From Closterium sp. NIES-65 (lineage: Eukaryota; Streptophyta; Zygnematophyceae; Desmidiales; Closteriaceae), in the NCBI GenBank assembly GCA_948144175.1, contig CANXME010002414.1, forward strand, positions 1-64,000: DNA of 64,000 nucleotides, read 5' to 3'. A program made the translations under genes and the position numbers. Positions 22,501 to 38,234 of the stretch are shown piece after piece. A model generated the notes under the pieces. The model saw only the letters and a program-made list of their open reading frames with translations. It searched no databases and was not told where the DNA came from. The first letter of the stretch is position 1; every line of letters begins with the position of its first letter.

Positions 22501-23797
22501 GGCGAGCAGAGGGGGTAAGAGAGCGTGAAGGGGGGAAATGGGTGAGAAATGGGGAAAGTGGGGTTAGAACAAGGGGAGTGAGCAGAGGGAAAGAGAATGA
22601 GGAGGGGGGAAGCGAGTGAGCAGGGGGAAAGAGATTGAGGAGGGGGGAAGCGAGTGGGCACGGGGGAAGAGAGTGAGCAGGGGGGAAGAGAGTGAGCAAG
22701 GGGGAAGAGAGTGAGCAGGGGGGAAGAGAGTGGGAAGAGAGTGAGCAGGGGGGAAGAGATTGAGGAGGGGGGAAGCGAGTGAGCAGGGGGGAAGAGAGTG
22801 AGCAGGGGGGAAGAGAGTGAGCAGGGGGAAAGAGAGTGAGCAAGGGGGAAGAGAGTGAGCAGGGGGAAAGAGATTGAGCAGGAGAGAGTGAAAGGCAATG
22901 GGAGGGGAAGTGAAGGTGACGGGTGGGGAAGCGAGTGTGACGGGAGGGGGAAGTGAAGGCGACGGGAGGGGGAAGTGAAGGCGACGGGAGGGGGAAGTGA
23001 AGGCGACGGGAGGGGGAAATGAAGGCGACGGGAGGGGGAAATGAAGGCGACGGGAGGGGGAAATGAAGGCGACGGGAGGGGGAAATGAAGGCGACGGGAG
23101 GGGGAATTGAAGGCGACGGGAGGGGGAAGTGAAGGCGACGGGAGGGGGAAGTGAAGGCGACGGGAGGGGGAAATGAAGGCAACGGAAGAGGGGGGGAGTG
23201 AAGGCGACGGGGGAGAAGTGAAGGCGACGGGGGAGAAGTGAAGGCGACGGGCGGAGCAAAGGCGACGGGCACGCGACGAGCTGCGGAAGCGATGGCGATG
23301 ACGCGGGCGAAAGAGAGCGAAAGCGTGGGAAAGGAAAGCGAGGGCGAGGGGAGGGTCACGTTTGGGCGAACGGTTGCGATTCGATTTTCGCCACGAGTTT
23401 ACGCTTCGGAGTAGTTGCACAATAACCTGCATTTCGACACAATAATCATCACCCAGCGCAAACTAGCTTTGCGCGTCATCATTGCAAATCCGCGCCACCC
23501 AAATCATATGGCGCATCTACTCCCTTTTGAGTGAACGCCGACGCCCTGGCCTGTCTACAGGTATGGTCTATGCCTAATACTCTGCGTGCTATCCCAAACT
23601 GTGCACAGTTTGATAAGCTCGCGCTTTTCTGGTTGTGGGAAGGGCACCAACCATCATGGGAAGCGAGAAACTTTTGTCGCAAATTGGTTTCGCGAGTGAA
23701 AATCTCTCGCAACCCAACCGAACCTCTCCGTGCCTGCCTCCCGAACCTAGTTTTTAGCGTTGACTTCCGTTGAGTAATTCAGGTCTTGGGCTTTAAG
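19511..23797. other. Foldback-like non-coding region with inverted ends
   Basis: A perfect 24-base inverted repeat bounds the region (19511-19534 and 23774-23797; core AAAGCCCAAGACCTGAATTA). Weaker similarity continues outside and inside it, including a copy of the short palindrome AACTGTGCACAGTT near each end. The left half is pyrimidine-rich: a 22-base CGCCCACGCTTCCCCCCACC-type array at about 20070-20450, CTCATCTCCCCATC repeats at 20640-20830, CCTCCCCACCCT repeats at 20935-21150. The right half is purine-rich: GGGGGAAG/GAGTGAGCAG repeats at 21660-22890 and a 22-base ACGGGAGGGGGAA array at 22910-23240. The two 22-base units are related when one is reverse-complemented. Long open frames here are compositional and I do not call them genes. 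Between the halves, 21300-21660, nothing is recognisable. Confidence 0.6.
22910..23240. repeat. 22-bp purine-rich minisatellite
   Basis: About 14 units of 22 bases containing GGCGACGGGAGGGGGAA. The reverse complement resembles the 22-base unit of the 20070-20450 array at roughly 16 of 22 positions by eye. Confidence 0.85.
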
Positions 23798-24065
23798 CTT
23801 GAGTTTATGCTTGAAGCTAAGTATATTGAGACCGTCGGGCTGCTATGTTTCTATCACACTTGATAACGCAGTACCAGACTATGTTACAACAGTAACCATC
23901 TTACCACATTCATGTATTGTGCTTTGCAAGCGTCCCCTCCTCTTTTGCTCCCTGACAATGCGTACCGGTATTATCAATTGACGCCTGCACTGAGGCACCC
24001 ACCAGTACTTGTAGAACAATGTGGCATACCATGAGACCCCAGGTATAGGAGCAGGCCGTATGTGG

Positions 24066-24541
24066 CAGGGCCCAAAATTGGTTTTAGGCCACCCTGCCTA
24101 ATCTCGGTCTCAGCCTGTCCCACCCTGATGGCCTAGGGTAAAATTTCTGATACGCTGACAGATACAGGCTAAAAAAAAAAGTACCCTGACTGAATTAAAG
24201 AAAAATTCCATAATTGTTTCTTGTACCACATGAAACGTTAGTAAATGACATAATCAGTTGTTAGATCTCTTCCGAATGAGAAGGTTATAGGTTCGAATTT
24301 TTATGCGTGCGGGATGTCTATTGGGCATACACGGGTTTCTTCGGATCGCTACTGCTGAATCCCATATATTACACTTCTTAATCAGGGAAAGAAAACTACT
24401 ATACTGTTTTGAAAGGGTAAAAAAACCACTAATTTGAAGAAAGGGTAACTATACAGTTAGCCTGCCTTCATCAGGGTAACTGAAAAAAGCGGCCTACAGA
24501 AATGGCAAAAAGGGTATTTTACCCTGATATTTTGGGCCCTG
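24066..24541. mobile_element. hAT-type MITE, 476 bp
   Basis: Terminal inverted repeats begin CAGGGCCCAAAAT (24066-24078) and end ATTTTGGGCCCTG (24529-24541). They are flanked by an exact 8-base target duplication GTATGTGG (24058-24065 and 24542-24549). An 8-base duplication and CAGGG-type ends are hallmarks of the hAT superfamily. There is no transposase frame, so it is non-autonomous. Inside, near 24255-24305, is a tRNA-like stretch with a B-box-like GGTTCGAAT, related to the sequence at about 51530-51610. It sits about 0.5 kb upstream of the SufS start. Confidence 0.88.
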
Positions 24542-24549
24542 GTATGTGG

Positions 24550-25088
24550 CCTCTATGATATCCACTGGTATAAGCGCATACCTTTTAATTTTTCTATTCG
24601 AAAATCTGTCACATACCGTAACGAAGTTTACTTTACCAGACTATCCACTTCCGATCAAAAGCATGGTTCCTTGAACTTGGTCGAAGGCCCTTCCTCTGCC
24701 ACGTCAGCGTTGGTGAGTGCATGTCAGGTGGAGGAGGAATCGAGGCGGCCACTCACTCACAGCCATGCGCTGACCTGATTCGCCTGCTCCAGCTCTTCCA
24801 TTCGCCTCTTTCTACCTCCTCCGGCAAAGCGTATACATGTACACACGCAAATTCATTCACACACACACTCGCATTTGCCACTTTCTGAAACACGGAACTG
24901 GGCTGATTTCTATCTCGCTTCTGCCACTTCGCCTTGTTTGCGTCCGATCCACGCCACTCTGCTTTGCAGGCTACGAGGATTGTCCTGGCCCCAGAATAAG
25001 CGTATCGACTGCCAATTCTCCTTTTTCCAATACCGTTCCTGTGTATCATCTCACGCGCTACTTATCCACCATCGCTCGTCTTCCTAGC
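24550..25088 (+). other. SufS upstream region
   Basis: About 540 bases between the MITE and the SufS start codon. The proximal part should contain promoter and 5' UTR, but I see no clear TATA box. Sequence is of ordinary complexity. Confidence 0.4.
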
Positions 25089-29843
<4,755 letters not shown>

Positions 29844-29849
29844 TCTAGT

Positions 29850-29970
29850 TTTGAGTCGACTCAAAGCGCGAGTGCGCGGCGAGCGCGTATGTGTACAACA
29901 CAAAGGAGGAGATTGACACGTTCATTGTGGGGATGAAGGACACCATTGACTTTTTGTCAAATTCTCCTGA
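29850..29970 (+). repeat. Palindrome and duplicated end of SufS
   Basis: Just after the stop codon at 29841-29843 is a TCGA-centred palindrome (29850-29865). It is followed by a second copy of the last ~100 coding bases (GCGTATGTGTACAACACAAA...GACACCATTGACTT) with frame-shifting differences. It is a non-coding duplicate, like those inside the introns. Confidence 0.85.
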
Positions 29971-30616
29971 TCTAATCAAATCAACCAAGCATATCTCAAG
30001 TCGACCTACAAGAAGCAGCTGAAACTTTTTTAAGATGTTGTTTGTTACTGGTATTATAGAATTTTTCATGTTGCATGCAATGATGTACCGTATCACCCCG
30101 GATATAAGCGCAGGCCTATGTTAAGCGCATGCGCTTATATCTGGAGCAATGCGCTCATGGCCGATCCTCAATTATAGGCGCACCCCTTATATAACCCTGA
30201 TATATTATAAGCGCATGTATAAACATATTATAAAATAACCGGATTAAAACAGTAACAACTTCCCGTTTTGCAGCGAGTCCACATCCACTTCTACTCTGTT
30301 CGACTCCCTCGAGGGCGGGCTCGCTCAGGAAAAGCGCAACGGCGCGAAGTTGAGGTGACAGGGGGCTCGGGAACAACTGTTGTCTGTGCGTTGCGAGCGA
30401 GCGACTGCAGGCCATTGGTCGTACACTGGGACAAGCCTGTGCGATGCAAACGAGCGACTGCAAGCTATTGGTTCGTACACTGGGCTGGGGCGAGCATGAC
30501 ACATTCCTATGCGAAAGTGACGTGTCCTTCCTTGCCCTTGTGCGCCGGCAAAGAATCGCCCTCGCGCGATTCTGAAGCAGAACCCTCCACACATTTCGAT
30601 TTGAATGAGATTTCAA

Positions 30617-31278
30617 TGTTGATTGTGTAGGTGGTTGTGGTATTTTGCTCTAGCTGGTTGTGGGCTAAGGGCGTATTCCTACGGCCTCCTATCAAGAAAC
30701 CTCCTATCAAGATTGTACCTTGTGCCTGGTAAAAGTAGCGAGAGATTTTGGGTTTAGGGAATTTTCCAGTGAGAGCTTGATAGGAGGTTTTCTTGATAGG
30801 AGGATAGGAATACGCCCTAAGGGTTTGGGCAAAATGTGGTGGTTAGACTTGTTGCGGGCTGGTATTGATTTCTCACCCAACAAGCACCAACAAACCTTTG
30901 CTATTCACTACAACACCTTTGGTGTTGCTAGTTTAGCACTTTGGGTTGTTGGGGATTGTTGTAGGGCGAGGGTTGGGTTGGTAGGGTTTGAACAACTCGT
31001 CACTTTTCAGATCTGAACTCTTGCTAAAGCTAGTCTTTTGGTATAATCCATGGCTGCCTACTAATTCCGCCAGAATACACCGTCGCACTTAAATCGCGAT
31101 AGCGATCGGCCTAGATCTTGGTTGAAAGCGTGCGTTACTATTATGGAAAGTAGAGATTAAGACCATTCCAACGCGTACCTGCTCATAGTTTAAGGTTACG
31201 TGAGCTGCACGTAATGTTCCGTCGAAGTCGGCGGACTTAATCTCTTGTACGCTCTCCAGATTCACGCGCTTTCCATAA
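30617..31278 (+). repeat. Copia 5' LTR
   Basis: Direct repeat of 36080-36579. It is longer by a 149-base MITE with its TAA duplication and a 10-base indel. Confidence 0.93.
30669..30817. mobile_element. Harbinger/Tourist-type MITE inside the 5' LTR
   Basis: Ends GGGCGTATTCCTA...TAGGAATACGCCC form an inverted repeat of about 40 bases that includes CCTCCTATCAAGAAA. It is flanked by a TAA duplication (30666-30668 and 30818-30820). The 3' LTR has the empty site (GGGCTAAGGGTTTGGG). Three-base TWA duplications and GGG ends are typical of PIF/Harbinger. Confidence 0.9.
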
Positions 31279-31279
31279 G

Positions 31280-31291
31280 TGGTATCAGAGC
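31280..31291 (+). other. Retrotransposon primer-binding site
   Basis: TGGTATCAGAGC, complementary to the 3' end of plant initiator methionine tRNA, one base after the 5' LTR. Confidence 0.9.
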
Positions 31292-31366
31292 TGGTTAGGC
31301 CTGCGACATTCCCTCCTATTATCATATTACGAATTGGCTTAAGAATCTCCAGATCTAGGGTTGGTT

Positions 31367-34300
31367 ATGGCCCAGAAATAAGATGGCCCTCCTAGGTTCA
31401 CCGGCTCGGATTTTTCGCTATGGCGGTTCCAGTTTACGCTTTGGCTAGGTATCAAAGACCTAGAAGGCGTTTTGGAGGGATCGGAGCGAAGACCTGAAGC
31501 TGATGAAGGAAAGACATCTACTGGAGTCTCTAGCCAAGTGGGAGAAGGGGCTGGGGGAGCCTCTAGCTCATCCATAACTGAGGGAAGTGGAGGTGGACCA
31601 GCAGCACCACGAACCGGAAGGCAACGGCTTAGTACAGAGGAGCTTCTTAAGGCACAAGAAGCATGGGACCGCAAGGACAAGCAAGCGTTCCAGTACCTGT
31701 GTTGGGCCTTGGAAGGCCAACTAGAGCTCCTAAAGATGCTGATTGACCTGAAGGGCAAGCAAGGAGCAGCTGCACTAGCATGGAAGAGAGTTCAAGATCG
31801 ACATTTGCAAAAAGGGTTGTTAAGCATACTCACCTGGAGGAAGCGGTTCTACACCATGGAACGCAATTATGGCGATGGGGAGACCATGGTGCAGTACCTC
31901 CAGAGGGTGGATGAGTATGTGAGGGCATTGGAGGAGCTGAACTATGAAGTAGATGAGAAGGAGATCATCTACACCGCACTCCAGGGGCTGGACCAAGAAG
32001 CAAACGAGGCTCTACTACAATACCTTCACCTAGAGCAGCAGAAATGGACCAAGGCCTGGATATGGGAGGTGTTGGTTTCTGATGAGGCTCGCAAGCGTAA
32101 TGCTGGTAGAGGAGTTGAAGGGGGAATGGGGGCAGGTGATAGGGTTGCCTCCAAGAAATACCAGCAGCGGCACGGAGGTGGGGGGAAGAAGAAGGAGCTC
32201 GACAAGTGCCTCATCCCTGGATGCAACCGGAAGCACTCTTGGAAGGAGTGCTGGAGTCGACCAGATGGGTGGAAGCCTCAAGGGTACCCAGGAGAGGCTC
32301 CACCTGTCACTAGGCCTGAGTGGGTGGAGAGGAGGATGAAGAACGGAGCATGGAACAAGAAGGGCAGCAAAGAGAAAGCGGCAGCAGCGGCGGCAAACGA
32401 GGATAAGAAGGGAAAGGAGGACGTATCGGATGATGGCTTCTCCTTCTTATCCTTAGAGAAGGAGACGGCGCTTCCTGGTCGTACGTTGGATGACCCCAAT
32501 CAGCTCATTCTAGACTCTGGAGCAACCTGTGGAATGGTACCTCGGCGCGACCTCTTCACCACTTATCACTCCCTCCCACCTAACTCCAGAAATGTGATTG
32601 TGGGGAGCGGAGATACGCTGCAAGCAATCGGCATCGGCACCATCACCGTCATGGGGAAGGAGGGGGAGGTGTTGAATGTGAAGGGTGTGCTTCATGTTCT
32701 TGATTTGGCAGCCAACCTTCTCTCATGCTCTCAACTTGCGAGGCAAGAATACATATGCACCTTCACCATGGAAGGTGGCACGGTTCGCAAGGGTGGAGCT
32801 GTGGTGATGGAGGCCAAATTAGAGAAGGGCCTATACCTTGTTCCAGTTTGTGTGCCTCAGGTGGAGAGGGCACATGGAGTTGAAGCCGAGGAAGCCACTT
32901 GTAGCAGCCGTTGGAGGGACGTGGAGCAGGTGACGGCAGATTTGCTGCAACTACGCATGGGGCATGCAGGAAGGCAGCAACTTGTGGAGTGTGTGAAGAA
33001 GGGGGAGCTGAAGGGTGTGGAGATCAAGGAGGGTGGTGGGCAGCCAAGCAAGTGCCCTGATTGCACGACCGGGAAGCTGCTAAGGACCTCTTTCCCTACC
33101 TCCACCACTCGAGCCTCCGCACCTCTTGAGTTGGTGCACACGGATGTGTGTGGCCCCATGCAAACACCGGATAGGGAGAAGGGCAGCAAATACTTCATCA
33201 CCTTCTTGGATGACTTCAGCCGCCTAAGTTGGGTTACCTTGGTGAAAACCAAGGATGAGGTGGCCAAGGTCTTCAAACGTTGGATACGCTATGCGGAGAG
33301 GGAAGCTGGGGCGAAGGTGAAGATACTAAGGTCTGATTGGGGTGGGGAGTACATGGGGAAGGACCTGGAGGCTTTCCTTGAAGACAAGGGCATCACCCAC
33401 CAGCTTTCAGTCGCCTACACACCGCAGCAAAATGGGGCAGCGGAGCGGCTAAACCGGACCCTCATTGACCTTGCCCGAGCCATGCTTGCTCATGCGCAGC
33501 TGGACCATACTTGGTGGGGGGCAGCAGTGCAATATGCAAACTGGGTTAAGAACAGAATGGGCAGCAAGGGGCTAGGGGGCAAGAGCCCTTACTTCATGTG
33601 GACCAGGAAGGTGCCTAGTGTGTCCATGGCACGAGTGTGGGGGTGCATGGCGCAGTACAAAGTGCCCGACCAGCAACGGAGGAAGCTGGATCCTAAGGCA
33701 CAATGGGGCATTTTTCTTGGGGTGTCGGAGAGGAGTAAAGCTTGGATGTTGTGGAGTGTGGCGGATCAGCGGGTGGTGGAAAGCAGGGATGTGGTTTTCC
33801 ACGAGGGGCTGAGCTATAAGGGGTGGAAAGAGCATGGTGCTAGTACAGTTGGGAACTCCCTTCAGGATCCCTACACCTCTTCCATCTTTGAGGGGGCATG
33901 GGAGGACCCTGGAGAGGAGGTAGAGGAGCAGCAAGAGGAACAAAAGGCAGCTGCACCTCACCATGAGGAGTCACCAACTGCTGGTTCTACCCCTGACCCT
34001 AACGCACCAGCCCATGACCCGGAGCAGCCACAAGGGCAGCAGCAACAACAAGAGAAGCCGCAGCAGCCACCACAGGAGCATACACCACCTGTTCCTGCGG
34101 GTAGGTGGCAGCAAATACTGCAGCAGCAGCTGTCCAAGTCACCACGGTCCCCCATGAAGAGAGTGACTTGGAAGGAGAAGCTGCAAAGTTTGGAGCAGGG
34201 GGAGGCATCACCTCTGCGCCGCACCACACGCATCTCCCGGCCACCCGAAAGGTTCACACCAAGTGCACAGTATGCTTTCATGCATGATCATGAGGTGCAT

Positions 34301-36029
34301 GATATGGAGGAGTGCATGCTTGTGGATGCTGAGGGGGGGTGAGCTTGGGCTTGATTTCTGTCTCATGGGTCAGGTGCATGAGCCTAAGTCGGTCAAGGAG
34401 GCCTTGTCCCGTCCTGAGTGGGTCGAGTCCATGCGTGAGGAGCTTGAGTCTCATAGGGTGAACGAGTCTTTTGAGCTGGTTGATCCAGCTTGTGTGCCAC
34501 CTGGAATGGAGGTCTTGAGGTGTCAGTGGGTGTGGAAGTATAAGCACATGGCTGATGGGAGTATTGAGAGGCCTAAGTCCAGGTTGGTGGCCATGGGGAA
34601 CACTCAAACACGAGGCGTTCACTATGACCAGGTATATACCCCGGTGGGTAAACCTACCACCCTGAGAGGTTCCCTTGGGATGGCAGCATCCTTGGGGTCT
34701 CACATCCATCACATGGATGTGACCACCGCCTATCTTCATGGGGTCTTGAAGGAGGAGCTTTACATGAGGCAGCCACCTGGTTTTGATGATGGGTCCGGCA
34801 GAGTTTGCCGACTCAAGAAATCAATCTATGGGCTAAAGCAAGCTCCAAGGCAGTGGTACCTCAAGTTTGATGAGGCGCTGATGGATTTTGGGTTTGAGAG
34901 GTCGGAGTGTGACCCCGCCTTGTACCACTTAGTGAGGCATGAGGGCAGGCTATCCCTTTACCTCTATGTGGATGACATTCTGCTCATGTCTTCGAGCATG
35001 GTCTTGCTGGACGATGTGAAGGGTCTCTTGTCCTCTCGGTTCCGCATGAAGGACTTGGGGGAGGCCAAGTACTATTTGGGGGTGCAGATTGAGCGTGATG
35101 AGAGTGGCATCTTGATTCATCAAGAGAGGTACATTCTCAACATGCTTGAGTTCTTTGGTCTTTCTGAGGCTAACCCCGTGCGTACCCCTCTCCCTACAGG
35201 GTTCGACGTGCATGCACATGCTGAGGAGCCCTTGCTGCGAGATGAGCTGGTCCAGCTCTGTCAAAGTATTGTGGGGTCTCTCATGTATGCAAGCACGACC
35301 ACACAGCCCCAGATTGCTTATGCAGTGTCACAGCTGTCCAAGGTGGTGTCTTGTCCCAAGGCATTTCACCTGCAGGTTGCTAAGAGAGTGCTAAGGTACC
35401 TGAAAGGTTGTGTCAAGTCAGGTATATTCTACCCCGCACACAGCAAGCCTTAGGTTGAGTTGGTGGGCTTTAGTGATGCTGATTATGCTGGAGATTCAGC
35501 TGATCGCAAGAGTCACACCGGCTATGTCTATTGCCTTGATGGTGCAGCCATCTCTTGGCAGAGCAAGAGGCAGCCGGTGGTTGCATTGTCTACCACTGAG
35601 AGTGAGTACATCAGTCTGTGTCAGTGCATTCAGGAGGGTGTGTGGCTGAAGCGTTTGTTTGGGGAGTTTAGGCATGAGTTTGCTGGTGGTGTGCATGTGT
35701 TTGTGGACAACCAGTCTGCCATTGCCCTTGCACAGAATGCATGCTTGCATGGCCACACCAAGCACAGGCAGGTTCGGTGGCATTTCATCAGGGAGATGGT
35801 GGCGTGCGGCGAGGTGATCCTCCGGTGGTGCCCCACCAACCGTCAAGCAGCAGATATACTCACCAAACCCCTCCCTTTTGAGCGGCATGGTGTGTGCATG
35901 TCCTTGATGGGGATGCAGCCCCATGTCAGCATGGTGCCTGAGCAGGATGTGGGAGGACTGGTGCTTCTCTGCATTGACGACCTCATGCTGTGGATGGCGC
36001 CCTTCCCTGGGCAAGGGGGAGTGAAGTGA
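31367..36029 (+). pseudogene. Copia gag-pol with three lesions
   Basis: The reading frame from the ATG at 31367 meets a TAA four codons later (31379-31381), then stays open to 34342. It encodes a gag region, a variant zinc knuckle (CX4CX3HX4C, KCLIPGCNRKHSWKECW), a protease active site (LDSGATCGM), a gag-pre-integrase segment (MGHAGRQQL...CPDC) and an integrase core with D, D and E in HTDVCGPM, LRSDWGGEY and NGAAERLNRT. At a run of seven G (34332-34338) the frame shifts. The next frame encodes reverse transcriptase with the catalytic YVDDILL and ends at an in-frame TAG (35451-35453). RNase H follows in that same frame ([29 protein letters not shown]) to 36029. The early stop, frameshift and nonsense codon indicate an inactive copy. 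Confidence 0.92.
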
Positions 36030-36067
36030 AGGATTTTGCCCAGTGGTGTTCAGCCACCTCCAGCACG

Positions 36068-36079
36068 AGCAAGGGGGAG
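36068..36079 (+). other. Polypurine tract
   Basis: GAGCAAGGGGGAG directly before the 3' LTR, the usual plus-strand primer. Confidence 0.85.
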
Positions 36080-36579
36080 TGTTGATTGTGTAGGTGGTTG
36101 TGGTATTTTGCTCTAGCTGGTTATGGGCTAAGGGTTTGGGCAAAATGTGGTGTTGTGGGCTGGTATTGATCTCGCACCCAACAAGCACCAACAAACCTTT
36201 GCTATTCACTACAACACCTTTGGTGTTGCTAGTTTAGCACTTTGGGTTGTTGGGGATTGTTGTAGGGCGAGGGTTGGGCTGGTAGGGTTTGAACAACTCG
36301 TCACTTTTCAGATCTGAACTCTTGCTAAAGCTAGTCTTTTGGTCTAATCCATGGCTGCCTACTAATTCCGCCAGAATACACCGTCGCACTTAAATCGCAA
36401 TAGCGATCGGCCTAGATCTTGGTTGAAAGCGTGCGTTACTATTATGGAAAGTAGAGATTAAGACCGTTCCAACGCGTACCTGCTCATAGTTTAAGGTTAC
36501 GTGAGCTGCACGCAATGTTCCGTCGAAGTCGGCGGACTTAATCTCTTGTACGCTCTCCAGATTCACGCGCTTTCCATCA
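36080..36579 (+). repeat. Copia 3' LTR
   Basis: 500 bases, TG...CA, followed by the TTCAA target duplication. It has no MITE. Confidence 0.95.
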
Positions 36580-36743
36580 TTCAAGACTCAGATGCACAGT
36601 TTGGTGCGTTTATAACATATTTATGTGTTTGTCATTATATAAGCGCATGCGCTTATAATTTTGACTCATTTATAAGCGCACCCCCCTAAAAAACACTGTT
36701 TTATTATAAGCGCGGATGCGCTTATATCCGGGGTATTACAGTA

Positions 36744-37519
36744 ACTGAAATTCCTACAAGTCTCAAGAACTTTTTACAGTGACTGTGCTTCCAGCTTTCA
36801 AGTTTCAATCATTTAAGGCTCCCACCCAAGCTTCCTGGTTCTCTCGTCTAGGCAACTTAGAGCATGACAGACAATGGCTTGCATAGTAGACCTCTCGTAG
36901 GCAGCTAGGCGGCCGCCAAGGCTGACATGAGTGCCACCGCAATGGTCACTGACACACTGTGTCTGCAGCAGCTACTGACGACTCTACTTGTTGTTTACAT
37001 CAATCCTTCCAGTTAAATCACTTGTCAAAGCAGAAGAGGGGGACCACGAGGAAAGGGGGAAGGAGCGGTGGGTGTGTGACGTTGGAATTGTGCGGTTGTG
37101 TAGGAGAGAAAGAAGGGAGAGGAGGTGAGAGGAAGGTGAGAAGTGCCACGCACAACTAGTGCTCCTTGAGCCTAACTCAAGCGCAACCATACCTCCTGCA
37201 TACCCATATTGAGTCTTTCATACTGCTTTTAAGCACGTGTTGCTAGCAAGGCATGCCCTGCCTTGCATGCATAACAGCGTTGCTCTGTTCTGATGTGCCC
37301 GTGCTGAGACATGATGAGGTACGTACGGAGGTATATACAATCATAAGACAAAAACAGACATACTAACGTACAAACACCGCCCAACCCAAGCCAGGCACCA
37401 CAAGATACTAAACCCGAGACCACCACACACACACACCCCAAAAGAAGGTACACTATGCGTGCAAACCCCACAGCACCTACTCTCACCTACTGCTCAATCC
37501 CTTCCCCCCCTACTTGAGT
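36744..37519. other. Intergenic, no gene seen
   Basis: Ordinary-complexity sequence between the pogo-like element and the 3' end of the first cysteine-rich gene. From about 37215 it is duplicated at 44455 onward as the 3' flank of the second cysteine-rich gene. I see no credible coding region. Confidence 0.6.
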
Positions 37520-38067
37520 TCAGTTGCACTTGTCGCGGCACTTCTGATCCTTCCTGTCACACTTGCGGCTGTTGTGATGATTGTCATCGTAGCACTCGTT
37601 CAGCTGCTCATCACACTTCTCAACGCACTCCTCCTGGCACTCATTGAATGCGTCGTTCGCGTCCGATTCGCACTCGCCGCGCTTCTCGTTGCATTTCTGC
37701 TCGTGCCGCCAGTCGCGCGCGCGGTCAATGCATTGTGTTTCCTTTTCTTCGCACCGCTGCAGCTTCGACTCGTACTTGTCTGAGCATGTCTTGGAGCTGT
37801 GCAGCACCCTCCGTGTGACTGTAACGGGGGATGAGACTCTCGCGAATGGAGCTCGTGCACCTGCAGGGGGGAAGGGGTCAATGCTCTTCTTTCATTACGG
37901 GACTATAAAGCCACGACTTCATGATGTGCTGCGATCACTGAATTCTTCAAGATTTTGCGGTATGTGGGCAGGACAATCGTACCGTGAGCAGAAGGGAAGT
38001 CAGAGATAGTCACGAGAGCGGCGAGCAGGACGAGAAGGGAAGCGACGAGGATCTTATGGCTTGCCAT
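37520..38067 (-). CDS. Secreted 12-cysteine protein, copy 1
   Basis: Two exons on the minus strand: 38067-37983 and 37860-37520, joining in phase (85 + 341 bases) to 141 residues. The first exon is almost exactly a signal peptide (MASHKILVASLLVLLAAL...FPSAHG). The mature part is highly charged with 12 cysteines spaced X10, X6, X12, X6, X10, X3, X3, X6, X10, X6, X3, a pattern suggesting disulfide-linked helices. The paralogue at 44.8-45.3 kb has the same length, exon lengths and every cysteine, which argues for selection. I do not recognise the family and assign no function; an extracellular or endomembrane structural or signalling role is a guess. Confidence 0.85.
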
Positions 38068-38222
38068 TTGGTAACGTCGAGATTCCTATGAGTACAAAAT
38101 TGGACGGTGTGGATGGGAGCTGGAGAACCCTAAAAAACAGGTGAAAGGTGTTTGAATTAGGATGTGACTGGACTATTGAATGCTCGGCTGATGAATGCGA
38201 TGGTAACGATCCGAGCATCTGT

Positions 38223-38234
38223 CGTTTAAATATT
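38223..38234 (-). promoter_or_regulatory. Probable TATA box of cysteine-rich gene 1
   Basis: On the minus strand AATATTTAAACG lies about 160 bases before the ATG. The same element (TATATTTAAACG) and a nearby GACGGCTCnAG are kept at the paralogue, 155 bases before its ATG. Confidence 0.55.

Larger units (their letters stand above)
30617..36579 (+). mobile_element. Ty1/Copia LTR retrotransposon, degenerate
   Basis: Complete structure: 5' LTR 30617-31278, primer-binding site, gag-pol, polypurine tract, 3' LTR 36080-36579, with a 5-base target duplication TTCAA at 30612-30616 and 36580-36584. LTRs begin TG; the 3' one ends CA, the 5' one AA. By eye the LTRs differ by about ten substitutions and one 10-base indel over 500 bases, besides a MITE present only in the 5' copy, so insertion is fairly recent. 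Domain order (protease, integrase, reverse transcriptase, RNase H) is that of Copia. It interrupts a pogo-like element. Confidence 0.95.
30088..36741. mobile_element. Pogo/Tc1-like element split by a retrotransposon
   Basis: The ends are inverted repeats: CCGTATCACCCCGGATATAA from 30088 and the complement of CTGTAATACCCCGGATATAA ending at 36741, each flanked by TA, the Tc1/mariner/pogo target duplication. Inside both ends the motif TAAGCGCATGCGCTTA recurs (about 30133 and 36645). No transposase remains, so it is a MITE-like element. Removing the Copia insertion leaves about 690 bases. The inner part 30240-30611 holds no gene, only a ~55-base direct repeat (GAGCGACTGCA...). Confidence 0.7.

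Noticed and set aside
21530-23432. 600-residue Ser/Pro/Leu-rich minus-strand frames
   Set aside because: Same cause: purine-rich arrays on the plus strand. No conserved motif.
34332-34342. Programmed frameshift in the Copia polyprotein
   Set aside because: The element also has a stop four codons after its ATG and a TAG before RNase H, and Copia elements normally use one frame, so mutation is the simpler reading.
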